Assembly: GCA_904419145.1 (NCBI GenBank)
Contig: CAJFQQ010000015.1
Span: forward strand, 1 to 57,042
DNA: 57,042 nucleotides
Origin: an uncultured Oscillospiraceae bacterium
Lineage (GTDB): Bacteria > Bacillota > Clostridia > Oscillospirales > Oscillospiraceae
Direction of reading: 5' to 3'
Shown here: positions 1 to 8,138 of the stretch, one piece after another
Layout: each line of letters opens with the position of its first letter
Position numbering within the stretch: position 1 is the first letter of the stretch
Translations under genes and position numbers: made by a program
The notes under the pieces: generated by a model
The model's database searches: none
What the model was told of the DNA's origin: nothing
The model's input: the letters and a program-made list of their open reading frames with translations, nothing else

Positions 1-107
1 CTCTTGGTGGAGCTGGACACGTCGGCGTCCAAAACGACTACGCGCTTATCATCCTTGCCGTATTTGGCCAGCGCCTCGCCGTATACATCACGAATAGCCT
101 TAGACAT
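1..107 (-). CDS. Transketolase, C-terminal subunit (partial, 5' end only)
   Basis: Only the first 35 codons lie in the window; the gene runs off the left edge. The visible start reads MSKAIRDVYGEALAKYG and continues to VVVLDADVSSSTK, which matches the opening of the pyrimidine-binding subunit of split transketolases. Its ATG overlaps the stop of the upstream N-terminal subunit by one base (TAATG), so the two halves are translationally coupled. It should form the C-terminal half of the thiamine-diphosphate enzyme that moves two-carbon ketol units between sugar phosphates in the cytoplasm. The specific substrate cannot be read from this fragment. Confidence 0.85.
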   Translation of the reverse strand, partial: MSKAIRDVYGEALAKYGKDDKRVVVLDADVSSSTK

Positions 108-934
108 TATTTCGCACCTCCCAGTTCTTCCATAGCCTTGGCGAACTCTTCGTCACCGATGGCCTTGCCGTGCCAGGTGTTCTTGCCCTCCATGAAGGAA
201 ACGCCCTTGCCCTTGACGGTGTGGGCCAGCACGATGGTGGGCTTGCCCTTCACGGTCTTGGCCTCCTCAAAGGCATTGTACAGGGCCTCCACATCGTGGC
301 CGTCGCACTCGATGCAGTGGAAGCCGAAGCTGTCAAACTTCGCCTTGATATCGCCCATGGGCATGATATCCTCGGCGGTGCCGTCCAGCTGCACGCCGTT
401 CCAGTCCAGGATGGCGCAGAGGTTGTCCACCTTGTACTTGCTGGCGGACATGCAGGCCTCCCAAACGGTGCCCTCGTTGATCTCGCCGTCGCCCAGGACC
501 GCGTAGACGCGGGTGGGAGCGTTATCCAGCTTGGCAGCCAGGGCCATACCAACAGCGGTGGACAGGCCGATGCCCAGAGGGCCGGTGGACATATCGACAC
601 CCGGGGTATCCTTCATGCAGGGATGGCCCTGCAGGCGGGTCTCGAAGTCACGCAGGGTGTTCATCTCCTCCACGGGGAAGAAGCCCTTCTCGGCCAGGAC
701 GCGGTACAGCATGGGGGCGGCGTGGCCCTTGCACAGCACCAGGCGGTCGCGGTCGGCCTTCTGAGGATCCTTGGGATCCACATTCATCTGCGCGAAGTAC
801 AGAGTGGTGAGGATCTCGCACACAGACAGGGAGCCACCGGGGTGGCCGGTCTGCTTGGCATGCAGAGTGGTCAGCACGTCGATGCGGAACTGATGGCACA
901 TCTGCTCCAATTTCTGTTTCAATTCAGCGTTCAT
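107..934 (-). CDS. Transketolase, N-terminal subunit
   Basis: A 275-residue thiamine-diphosphate binding half-transketolase. The sequence shows the early GHPGGSLS motif near residue 30, the invariant GHAAPMLY segment near 70, and the cofactor motif GDGE at 148-151 followed by NEGTVWEA. The length is that of the stand-alone N-terminal subunit; the partner follows with a one-base overlap. The start has GGAGGG 6 bases upstream. Together they would interconvert ketose and aldose phosphates. Neighbouring dehydrogenase and isomerase genes suggest use in a dedicated sugar or polyol pathway rather than the general pentose phosphate pathway; that is inference. Confidence 0.92.
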   Translation of the reverse strand: MNAELKQKLEQMCHQFRIDVLTTLHAKQTGHPGGSLSVCEILTTLYFAQMNVDPKDPQKADRDRLVLCKGHAAPMLYRVLAEKGFFPVEEMNTLRDFETRLQGHPCMKDTPGVDMSTGPLGIGLSTAVGMALAAKLDNAPTRVYAVLGDGEINEGTVWEACMSASKYKVDNLCAILDWNGVQLDGTAEDIMPMGDIKAKFDSFGFHCIECDGHDVEALYNAFEEAKTVKGKPTIVLAHTVKGKGVSFMEGKNTWHGKAIGDEEFAKAMEELGGAK

Positions 935-949
935 CGTATTCCCTCCAAA

Positions 950-1915
950 TTACTTGTTGACCACGTTGACAGGGCTGCCGGCCAGGAACGCCTTGATGTT
1001 GTCGGCAGTGATGTCCATGATGCGCTGACGGCTCTCCTTGGGTGCCCAGGAGATGTGGGGGGTGATGATGCAGTTCTTGGCCTTCAGCAGGGGGTTGTCG
1101 GCCTTGATGGGCTCAGTGTACACCACGTCCAGGCCGGCGGCGCCCAGCTTGCCGCTGTTCAGGGCATCGGCCACATCCTGCTCGTTGATGAGCTGGCCGC
1201 GGGCGTTGTTGATGAGGATAGCGCCGTCCTTCATCTTGGCGATGGTGTCCTTGTTGATGAGGCCAGTGTTCTCCGGGGTCAGGTTGCAGTGCAGGGAGAC
1301 CACGTCGGACTTGGCCAGCAGGGTATCCAGATCCACATACTCACCGATGGCCTTGCCGGAATCATTGGGATACAGGTCATAGGCCAGAACATTCATACCC
1401 AGAGCCTTGGCAATACGGCCCTCAGCCTGGCCGATGCGGCCGAAGCCGATGATACCGATGGTCTTGCCCTCCAGCTCGATGAGGGGGTAATCCCAATAGC
1501 ACCAGTCCACATTGCTGGCCCAGTTGCCGTCGTGGACGGACTTGCTGTGATGGCCGATGTGATGGCAGATCTCCAGCAGCAGGGCGATGGAGAACTGGCT
1601 GACGGAAGCGGTGCCGTAGGTGGGCACGTTCAGCACGGGGATGCCCTTCTCCTTGGCATAGTTGTAATCCACAACATTGTAGCCGGTAGCCAGAACGGCA
1701 ATGGCCTTGATGTTGGGGCACTTGTCGATGGTCTCCTTGGAGATGGGGGTCTTGTTCATCACCACGATCTCCGCGTCACCGATGCGCTCAGCAATAATGG
1801 GAGCCTCCACATAGGAGGTACGGTCGTACACCGTCAGCTCGCCAAGAGCCTCCAGAGGAGCCCAGCTCAGATCGCCGGGGTTCTCGGTGTAACCATCCAG
1901 AACAACAATTTTCAT
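950..1915 (-). CDS. D-2-hydroxyacid dehydrogenase (glycerate/hydroxypyruvate reductase-like)
   Basis: A 321-residue NAD(P)-dependent D-2-hydroxyacid dehydrogenase. The Rossmann motif GFGRIG is at 157-162, and the catalytic triad is visible as Arg239 in NNARG, Glu268 in TEPI and His287 in TPHISW. Overall length and ordering fit the glycerate dehydrogenase/hydroxypyruvate reductase branch, but the substrate is not decided by the sequence. It sits 15 bases upstream of the transketolase N-subunit on the same strand, so co-transcription is likely. It probably reduces or oxidises a short 2-keto/2-hydroxy acid produced in the same catabolic route. Confidence 0.88.
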   Translation of the reverse strand: MKIVVLDGYTENPGDLSWAPLEALGELTVYDRTSYVEAPIIAERIGDAEIVVMNKTPISKETIDKCPNIKAIAVLATGYNVVDYNYAKEKGIPVLNVPTYGTASVSQFSIALLLEICHHIGHHSKSVHDGNWASNVDWCYWDYPLIELEGKTIGIIGFGRIGQAEGRIAKALGMNVLAYDLYPNDSGKAIGEYVDLDTLLAKSDVVSLHCNLTPENTGLINKDTIAKMKDGAILINNARGQLINEQDVADALNSGKLGAAGLDVVYTEPIKADNPLLKAKNCIITPHISWAPKESRQRIMDITADNIKAFLAGSPVNVVNK

Positions 1916-1981
1916 GATAATCGATCCTTTCTTTTCGTATTATGCAGGAATCAAGTCAGCACAGGAAAAGAGCCTTCGAAC

Positions 1982-2872
1982 TTAGTCCTCCAGCAGAGCC
2001 CAGGCGCGGTTCAGCACACGCTTGGTGTTGGCCAGAACGATATCCTCATCCTCGCCGGGACGCAGGGTGACCTCCATGGACAGGACATAGGGCTTCTCAG
2101 CATCGAAAAATCCCTCCTGCTTCAACACGCGCAGGTAGTCCAGCAGCTCGGGGGTGTCGTTGGCGCTGTCGGGATAGCCCATGCGGGGATGCAGATCACC
2201 GTAACCGTCATAGCCGGGCTTCACAACGGCGTTGCCGAAGTGGAAGTGGGTGATATAGGGCCGCAGGGTGCGGATGACAAACTGGCTGGTCTCATAGGTG
2301 GTGGGGAAGTGGCTCAGGTCCACCAGCAGACCGAAGTTGCTGTGGGTGGTGCGCATATCAGCGGCGAACTTGGCAGCATAGGGGGCGGGACCGATGAGGG
2401 CGGCCTTGTCCATGTCGAAGTCAAAGACCTCCAGCTCCACGTTCATACCCTTCTTGGCGGCGTAATCGCAGACATTGCGGGTGGTCTTCAGCAGCTGCTG
2501 ATAGGCCTCGTCCTTAGTGGCCTCTTCCCACTTGCCGGCCAGGAACGCAATGCCTTTGGCGCCCAGATACTCGGCCTCGTCAACAGCCTCGATCAGGGTG
2601 GCCTCGGCCTTCTTGCGGTCCTCTTCATTGATGGCGTTGGGGTTCAGCTTGGGACCCAGCAGACGGGGCTGTGCGCCGTAGCAGACCTTCAGGTGGCTCT
2701 GGTCCAGCAGAGCCTTGGCCTCAGCATTCTTATCGCCAAAGCCCTTCAGCTCGATGGCATCAAAGAAATCATCGCGGCAGATCGCTTTCAGGGATTCCAT
2801 GGGATCACGGTTGGGGTAGCTCATCCACTGAATGGTACCCACTTGGAAATACTTATGAATACTGTCTTTCAT
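1982..2872 (-). CDS. Sugar phosphate isomerase/epimerase (TIM barrel, AP endonuclease 2 family)
   Basis: A 296-residue xylose-isomerase-like TIM-barrel protein. Typical features are the early IELKGFGD strand, GIAFLAGKW in the middle, LELEVFDFD-type acidic strand (VELEVFDFD near residue 145), LVDLSHFP near 190 and ITHFHFGNAV near 215, which supply Glu, Asp and His ligands for a divalent metal. The start has GGAGG at good spacing (AAGGAGGAACGAAC then ATG). It is first of a group of four minus-strand genes leading into the split transketolase, with its own promoter upstream. Likely it isomerises or epimerises a ketose or its phosphate; the exact sugar is unknown. Confidence 0.82.
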   Translation of the reverse strand: MKDSIHKYFQVGTIQWMSYPNRDPMESLKAICRDDFFDAIELKGFGDKNAEAKALLDQSHLKVCYGAQPRLLGPKLNPNAINEEDRKKAEATLIEAVDEAEYLGAKGIAFLAGKWEEATKDEAYQQLLKTTRNVCDYAAKKGMNVELEVFDFDMDKAALIGPAPYAAKFAADMRTTHSNFGLLVDLSHFPTTYETSQFVIRTLRPYITHFHFGNAVVKPGYDGYGDLHPRMGYPDSANDTPELLDYLRVLKQEGFFDAEKPYVLSMEVTLRPGEDEDIVLANTKRVLNRAWALLED

Positions 2873-2890
2873 GTTCGTTCCTCCTTCTAG

Positions 2891-2907
2891 ATTTCATTTA
2901 TTGAAAT
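2891..2907. promoter_or_regulatory. 17-bp perfect palindrome, candidate operator
   Basis: ATTTCA and TGAAAT arms around a 5-base A/T centre, lying between the -10 box and the start codon of the isomerase/epimerase gene. Position and symmetry are what a repressor site would show. The regulator is not identified in the window. Confidence 0.45.
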
Positions 2908-2928
2908 GCTATTTTATTTTACGGTTCT

Positions 2929-2957
2929 ATCTTACATCTTCTTGCCCGGAACGTCAA
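2929..2957 (-). promoter_or_regulatory. Sigma-70-type promoter for the isomerase-dehydrogenase-transketolase genes
   Basis: Read on the minus strand: TTGACG, 17-base spacer, TAAGAT, about 57 bases before the isomerase start codon. This gives the four downstream genes a promoter of their own, independent of the alcohol dehydrogenase gene further upstream. Confidence 0.65.
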
Positions 2958-3045
2958 GAGCGGAAACCGGCGGAAGAAAAAATTTAACGAATTGCCCAAA
3001 TGGGGATTCCCTGTTTCGTGTAGAATGTGCGGGTCAAAATGGGAA

Positions 3046-3080
3046 ATTGCCGCGAACCGCGTTTTGCGGCTCGCGGCAAT
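3046..3080. terminator. Strong hairpin between adh and isomerase genes
   Basis: A 15-bp stem with one mismatch around a GTTTT loop (ATTGCCGCGA ... TCGCGGCAAT). On the minus strand it lies just past the alcohol dehydrogenase stop, with only a short TTTT some bases later, so it may be a weak terminator or a processing/stability hairpin rather than a strong intrinsic terminator. Confidence 0.5.
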
Positions 3081-3159
3081 CCGTGGTGCCAGATTCCTTA
3101 AGCGTTTTATGTTCAGCCTACCCCGTCAGCCCAGCGGCAGCGGATCGGCCGCAGCGTGC

Positions 3160-4203
3160 TCAGTCCTCCTTGAAGGGATAGAGGATGAACTTGCCGCCTT
3201 CCTTCTTGCGGAACTTGTCGAATGCGGTCTCCCACTCCTCCATGGGCAGACGGACATCGGCCAGAGGCTCCACCTTCACCTTCCCCTGGCTCAGCAGGGT
3301 CAGGGCCTGCTCCCAGTTGGCCTTGCGGGAACCCAGGGAGCCGGAGACATGGGGCTCCTTATAGTTGAGAGCCTCAATGTAGAAGGGCACCTCGGGCTTG
3401 CCCATGCCGATCTGGGTGAAGTAACCCCGGCGCTTGAGCAGCTTCAGAGCGGAGTTGGTGCCGAAGTGGCTGCCGGAGCACTCCAGAGCCACATCCACGC
3501 CCTTGCCCTTGGTCAGGGTCTTCACCAGATCCTCCAGGCTCTCCTCCTGGATATTGCAGGTGTAGTCCGCACCCAGCTCCTTGGCCAGAGCCAGACGCTC
3601 CGTATCCACGTTGGTGCCGGAGACGATCACCGTGGCGCCGTGGGCCTTCACCACCTGCATGGTCATCAGGCCGATGGGGCCCGGGCCGGAGACCAGGACG
3701 ATGTCGGTGGGAGAAATCTTCGTCAGATCAAATACCGCGTGGCAGACACAGGCCAGAGGCTCGGTCATGGCCGCTGCGATGTCGGACACCCCCTCAGGGA
3801 TGAGGTGCACACGACCGGCGGGCACCACCGTGTAGTTGGTGAAGATGCCGTTGTACCAGTAGCCCAGGGTCTTGCGCTCCGGGCACAGGTTATACCAGCC
3901 CTCGCGGCAGGCCTCGCAGGTGCCGCAGTAGGCATAAGCGGTCTCGGAGACCACGCGCTGACCGACCTCGAAGCCCTCGACGCCCTCGCCGATCTCGGCG
4001 ATCACACCGGAGAACTCATGGCCCACAGTGACCGGAGGACGGACCGGAATGGCAATATCGCTGTCATAAATATGCAGGTCACTGCCGCAAATACCAGCGG
4101 CCACAACTTTAATTTTGATTTGGCCGGGGCCGGCACTGGGCTCAGGAACCTCACGGATCTCCATATTACCCGGTTCCGCAGCATACTTTACAATTGCTTT
4201 CAT
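3160..4203 (-). CDS. Zinc-dependent medium-chain alcohol/polyol dehydrogenase
   Basis: A 347-residue member of the sorbitol/threonine dehydrogenase branch of the medium-chain dehydrogenases. Catalytic zinc ligands are Cys39 (GICGSD) and His62-Glu63 in the GHEFSG signature; the structural zinc site is Cys93, Cys96, Cys99 and Cys107. A nucleotide-binding GPGPIGL segment follows near residue 175. It would oxidise a polyol or secondary alcohol with NAD(P). The start is supported by GGAGTAACC upstream. It precedes the isomerase and transketolase genes on the same strand and likely acts in the same catabolic pathway, although a hairpin and a separate promoter lie between. Confidence 0.9.
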   Translation of the reverse strand: MKAIVKYAAEPGNMEIREVPEPSAGPGQIKIKVVAAGICGSDLHIYDSDIAIPVRPPVTVGHEFSGVIAEIGEGVEGFEVGQRVVSETAYAYCGTCEACREGWYNLCPERKTLGYWYNGIFTNYTVVPAGRVHLIPEGVSDIAAAMTEPLACVCHAVFDLTKISPTDIVLVSGPGPIGLMTMQVVKAHGATVIVSGTNVDTERLALAKELGADYTCNIQEESLEDLVKTLTKGKGVDVALECSGSHFGTNSALKLLKRRGYFTQIGMGKPEVPFYIEALNYKEPHVSGSLGSRKANWEQALTLLSQGKVKVEPLADVRLPMEEWETAFDKFRKKEGGKFILYPFKED

Positions 4204-4320
4204 AATCGGTTACTCCCTTCATTTTGTGGACTTCCGTCCTTAATTGTCTAGAACACCTTATCATCGAAAAAGCGCTGCAGGACACAAGGGCAGACTGCGG
4301 CACTCATCGATACCAAACCT

Positions 4321-4348
4321 ATCATACACTTTTCTTTTCTATTGTCAA
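4321..4348 (-). promoter_or_regulatory. Promoter of the alcohol dehydrogenase gene
   Basis: On the minus strand a perfect TTGACA box, 16-base spacer and TATGAT. It leaves an untranslated leader of roughly 110 bases before the dehydrogenase start at 4203. Confidence 0.7.
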
Positions 4349-5170
4349 ATCCACCCATGCCGGGCCGACTGCCGTATAGCTGCCGGCACCTTGCCAAAAC
4401 GCCTCCCTCGGGAGGCGCCCATCCACTATTCAGAAGGATTGCGCACGCCCTTCACCCGTTTTTTATTGCATCGCAGCACAAAGTCAACGCAACAAGAAAT
4501 GACAGGCAAAAACGTACACAAAGCAACAATGTGTCTTGAATTTATTTTACTATGCCGTCTATAGGACGTCAACTCAATTTTCAAGGCCACCCGCAGTTTT
4601 GTCAAGATTAACCGAACTGTACGCAGGATTTTCAGTAAATCACACAATATCTTGTAGTTTCCGGAATTCCATCCCACTGGCTGTTTGAATCGTCCTGTTG
4701 AAAGCCCCGCACGTTTTTTCACACAAATATCACAAATTCGTACATTGCGTTAACGATTCGCACGTCCAGATACCCAGATGCAGGGATACCTGGCTGGCTG
4801 CACACCTGCCGTCCAAAATCTTCCGTCCGCCCCCGCGGTGCGCGCAAATATGCGCTTGCAGCCTCGTGCATAGCTGCGCCGGAAGGGCTGTGGGGGCCAA
4901 GCCCCGCTGCTGCCATATTGCGCTGCTCTATGCGGCTCCTTCCGTCTTTCTTTTCCCGCATCACCTGCCACGCCGTCCCCATCGGCCTATGGACACCCGG
5001 TGTCAGCTCCATAGCCGCTTGCCCGCAATCCAGCGCGGCACCCGACTCCCGGAAGGGCGAACGACTATATCCAGCACCTGAAGGATACCGGCCTCATCGT
5101 CGGACGTGGATAAATACATTTCCGCAGGGTAAAATGAACCCGTTCCAATTTTAAACAGGAGGATCAATAA
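4349..5170. other. Gene-poor stretch without a recognisable gene
   Basis: About 820 bases. Small open frames are present on both strands but none resembles a protein I recognise and none has a convincing ribosome site. A short hairpin at 4400-4417 (CGCCTCC/GGAGGCG, CTCG loop) is followed on the minus strand by TTTT and would be a terminator for minus-strand transcription, for which no gene is seen. At 5061-5112 one plus-strand frame ends NDYIQHLKDTGLIVGRG then stop, which looks like the tail of a lost gene. Base composition shifts to A/T-rich in 4440-4760. This may be a decayed integration site next to the recombinase. Confidence 0.4.
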
Positions 5171-6016
5171 ATGCAAAAATATTGTATTCGAGCAGAACAG
5201 ATCGCCGCATTTGTCAAAGCGCTGCGCGACGAAGATCGGAGCAGCGGCACCATTGAAAAGTACAGCCGGGATGTGCGGGCCTTTGCCGCATTTTTGGAAG
5301 GGCAGTGCGTCACTAAGGAGCTGGCTACTGCCTGGAGAGAGCATCTGCTGGCCTGCGGGTATGCCCCCGTAACCGTAAACGCCATGGTAGCTGCCATCAA
5401 CAAGTTTTTTTCCTTTCTCGGCTGGGATACCTGCCGTGTCAAGGCTCTGCGCCTGCAGAAAAAGCTGTTCCGTGACGACTGTAGAGAATTGACACGGCCT
5501 GAATATGAGCGTCTCGTTGCGGCCGCCTGCACCTTGCAAAAAGAACGCCTAGCCCTGCTGATGGAAGCTATCTGTGCCACCGGCATCCGGGTGTCAGAGC
5601 TGAAATATCTGACTGTGGAATCCGCATCCCGCGGGCGGGCAGAAATTCGCTTGAAGGGCAAGATCCGGATCATCCTGCTTCCCGGCAAGCTCTGCAGGAA
5701 GCTCCTGAAATATGCCAGAAAGCAGAAAATCGCCTCCGGCGAGATTTTTCTCACCCGAGGCGGGAAGGGGATCAACCGGATCCAAATCTGGGCAGAGATG
5801 AAATCACTGTGCAAAACGGCCGGTGTGGAGCCATCCAAAGTCTTCCCCCATAACCTGCGCCATCTGTTTGCACGCACCTTTTATAAAATATGCCGGGATG
5901 TTGCTAAACTGGCGGATATCCTTGGGCATTCCTCCATTGATACCACACGGATGTATCTGGTCTCTACCGGTTCCGAGCATATGCGGGAACTAAACCGGCT
6001 GCACTTGATTTCTTAA
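5171..6016 (+). CDS. Tyrosine recombinase / phage-type integrase (XerC/D-like)
   Basis: A 281-residue tyrosine recombinase. An N-terminal SAM-like core-binding domain covers about residues 1-95. The catalytic set is complete: Arg140 (ATGIRVSEL), Lys164, His227 and Arg230 in PHNLRH, His253 in LGHSS and nucleophile Tyr262 in TRMYL. AGGAGG lies just upstream of the ATG. It would cut and rejoin DNA through a phosphotyrosine intermediate. It is not next to a recognisable phage, so it may be a solitary recombinase or all that remains of an integrated element; the gene-poor region upstream would fit the latter. Confidence 0.93.
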   Translation: MQKYCIRAEQIAAFVKALRDEDRSSGTIEKYSRDVRAFAAFLEGQCVTKELATAWREHLLACGYAPVTVNAMVAAINKFFSFLGWDTCRVKALRLQKKLFRDDCRELTRPEYERLVAAACTLQKERLALLMEAICATGIRVSELKYLTVESASRGRAEIRLKGKIRIILLPGKLCRKLLKYARKQKIASGEIFLTRGGKGINRIQIWAEMKSLCKTAGVEPSKVFPHNLRHLFARTFYKICRDVAKLADILGHSSIDTTRMYLVSTGSEHMRELNRLHLIS

Positions 6017-6266
6017 ACAAAATAAATCTTTTGTTATATTTCGGAGTAAAAGAAGGTGATTCGTTTTCACAATGGAGAATTTTTCCAGAATCTGGATGAA
6101 CAGAGGCTCCTGGGATTTTTGGAAAGTCAAATCTTGTCAAATTTTTTCGGAAGGAGCCTTGTATTTCATAATTAGTTGCGCTACACTGTACCCAGCATCT
6201 TCCATATTTTCAGGAAAATATAACAAAAGATTTATTTTGCTAACAAGAGAGAAAGAGGGAGAAAAC

Positions 6267-8138
6267 ATGGTGAAACATCGCGGCACTCTGCTGGCTGTGC
6301 TGGGATGTCTGGTGGCATCGGGTATTGTGGCCGGAGCCGCATTACTATCCAGTCGCGCGGATGCCTCTGACAATGCACAGATCCTGAAAACAAGCCAGGA
6401 GAGCATAGAGTCGGCACCGGAGGAAACATTGACTTTGGAATCTATCCAACAGATTTTATTCACTGACGTATCTGAGGATAATCCGGCCCGGGATGCTGTG
6501 TGTTATGTAGCTTATTTTGGCATTATGCAGGGGGTCGGCAATGGGCAGTTTGATCCGGATGCGCTCCTGACACGTGCAGAAATCGCCGCGCTGCTGCAGC
6601 GCATGGCCCCAGGAGCGACCTTTGATAATACCCTGTCGCTTCCCTTCAGCGATATTGACGCGGATGCATGGTATGCTGATGCGGTACGCTGGGCTGCGCA
6701 GTCAGGGATCATCACCGGCAACGCAGATGGAAGCTTCACGCCGGATCGTCGGGTAACCCGGGAGGAGCTGGCGATTCTTCTTTGGCGACAAGCACAGCAA
6801 ATGGGGTACGAGCCGCAATCCACTGGAAATCTGAGCGCTTATCAGGATGCTTCCCAGGTCAAAACCTTCTCTGTACAGGCGGTATCTTGGGCCCTGGAGC
6901 AGGGGTTGTATGACGCTCTGGTTACTGATACCATCCATCCTGGCCTTCCTGTCTCCCGCAGCCAGTTTGCCCAAATCACCGTAGCGTTCCTTGCCGCTGT
7001 CGAAGGTGAGCCTCTGGCAGCGCAGCTGGCCGCAGAAGATGATTTGGCACCGGTCTCCAGCGTCAGCACGGCACACCACAGCGACATTCAGGCCGCCATC
7101 GACAGTGCCGCAGAGAAATATGGCGCGATCGGTGTCCAAGTCGCCGTCATTGAGGGTGGCCGCGTAACGGATACCTTTGCCTCAGGCTGGGCTACACAAG
7201 GCAGCGATCCTATGACGGCAGACCATCGGATGCGGGTAGCCTCTATCTCCAAGGTTCTGATCGGTCTGGAAACCATGCTTCTGCGGGAGCAGGGGGTTGT
7301 AGATCTGGATGTCTCCATTGGAGAATACTGGGGGGTACCAGCGGTGAACCCTTACTATCCGGATATCCCTGTTACCATCCGCTCCATGCTGTCTCACACA
7401 TCCTCTATCAGCAATCTGGGGGACGATGCCTCCCGCAGCTACAGCGCAGTTCGTTCCCGGCTGGCAGGTTCTTCCGGCTTCAGCCATATGCAGCCAGGCG
7501 CGATTACCTCCTGGTCCTATAACAACTACGCCTTTGGCGTGCTGGGGCAAACCATTGAGCTGGCTTCCGGCATGTGTATGGATGACCTTCTGCAGAGAGA
7601 TCTTTTTGACACCATGGGAATTGACGCCGCATTTGCCCCCGGGGATCTACAGAATCATTCCCATCTGGTCACACTGGCCTACCATGGCGGCGGTATTGCC
7701 AGGACTGTTTCCACCCAGCGCAATATGCACTCCTCGGATACTCCTGGTGCCTCCGGTAGCTATTTTGCCGGTGGGCTGACCATCAGCGCTGCAGATCTCG
7801 GAAAAATCGCGGCCCTGCTGGCCAATGACGGCAAGTATGAGGGGCTGCAGCTGGTTCAGCCGGAAACAGTGGAACTGATGGAGACGATCAATGAGACCAT
7901 GCTCAGCGACGGTACATACCAAGCGCTGCCACTGCGCTGCCAGAAAAATATCTACGGCCGAGACACGCTCTATTATCATACCGGCAGCGCTTATGGCGTC
8001 TACAACTGCATGTCCTATGACCCCGCCAGCGGCGACGGTGTAGTCGTTCTTACGGTAGGCGCCAGCGGCGCAAAAGATGACCGGGGCATCTATGCAATTT
8101 GTGGGGAGATCAGTACATATGTCTACAATATCATTTAA
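6267..8138 (+). CDS. Exported SLH-domain serine hydrolase (beta-lactamase/DD-peptidase fold)
   Basis: 623 residues from the ATG preceded by GAGGGAG; an in-frame upstream ATG has no ribosome site. A signal peptide (residues 1-32, ending near SRADA) is followed by three surface-layer homology repeats at about 65-235, then a class C beta-lactamase-like domain. Catalytic motifs are Ser326-Ile-Ser-Lys329 (SxxK), Tyr418-Asn-Asn420 (YxN) and His571-Thr-Gly (the KTG equivalent). SLH repeats should anchor the enzyme to secondary cell-wall polymers, where it may act on peptidoglycan peptides or as an esterase. Its end overlaps the next gene by 20 bases, implying co-expression. Confidence 0.9.
   Translation: MVKHRGTLLAVLGCLVASGIVAGAALLSSRADASDNAQILKTSQESIESAPEETLTLESIQQILFTDVSEDNPARDAVCYVAYFGIMQGVGNGQFDPDALLTRAEIAALLQRMAPGATFDNTLSLPFSDIDADAWYADAVRWAAQSGIITGNADGSFTPDRRVTREELAILLWRQAQQMGYEPQSTGNLSAYQDASQVKTFSVQAVSWALEQGLYDALVTDTIHPGLPVSRSQFAQITVAFLAAVEGEPLAAQLAAEDDLAPVSSVSTAHHSDIQAAIDSAAEKYGAIGVQVAVIEGGRVTDTFASGWATQGSDPMTADHRMRVASISKVLIGLETMLLREQGVVDLDVSIGEYWGVPAVNPYYPDIPVTIRSMLSHTSSISNLGDDASRSYSAVRSRLAGSSGFSHMQPGAITSWSYNNYAFGVLGQTIELASGMCMDDLLQRDLFDTMGIDAAFAPGDLQNHSHLVTLAYHGGGIARTVSTQRNMHSSDTPGASGSYFAGGLTISAADLGKIAALLANDGKYEGLQLVQPETVELMETINETMLSDGTYQALPLRCQKNIYGRDTLYYHTGSAYGVYNCMSYDPASGDGVVVLTVGASGAKDDRGIYAICGEISTYVYNII

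Noticed and set aside
170-2890. A 906-codon plus-strand open frame opposite the transketolase, dehydrogenase and isomerase genes
   Set aside because: It is low-complexity (Gly/His/Leu/Gln-rich) shadow translation of three well-recognised minus-strand genes, produced by high third-position GC.
5003-5877. Minus-strand open frames of 178 and 237 codons across the recombinase start
   Set aside because: They lie mostly opposite the recombinase, whose catalytic residues are complete, and show no recognisable domain.
6072-6266. Upstream start for the SLH-serine hydrolase
   Set aside because: The extension puts 65 residues in front of a textbook signal peptide, and only the ATG at 6267 has a good ribosome site.
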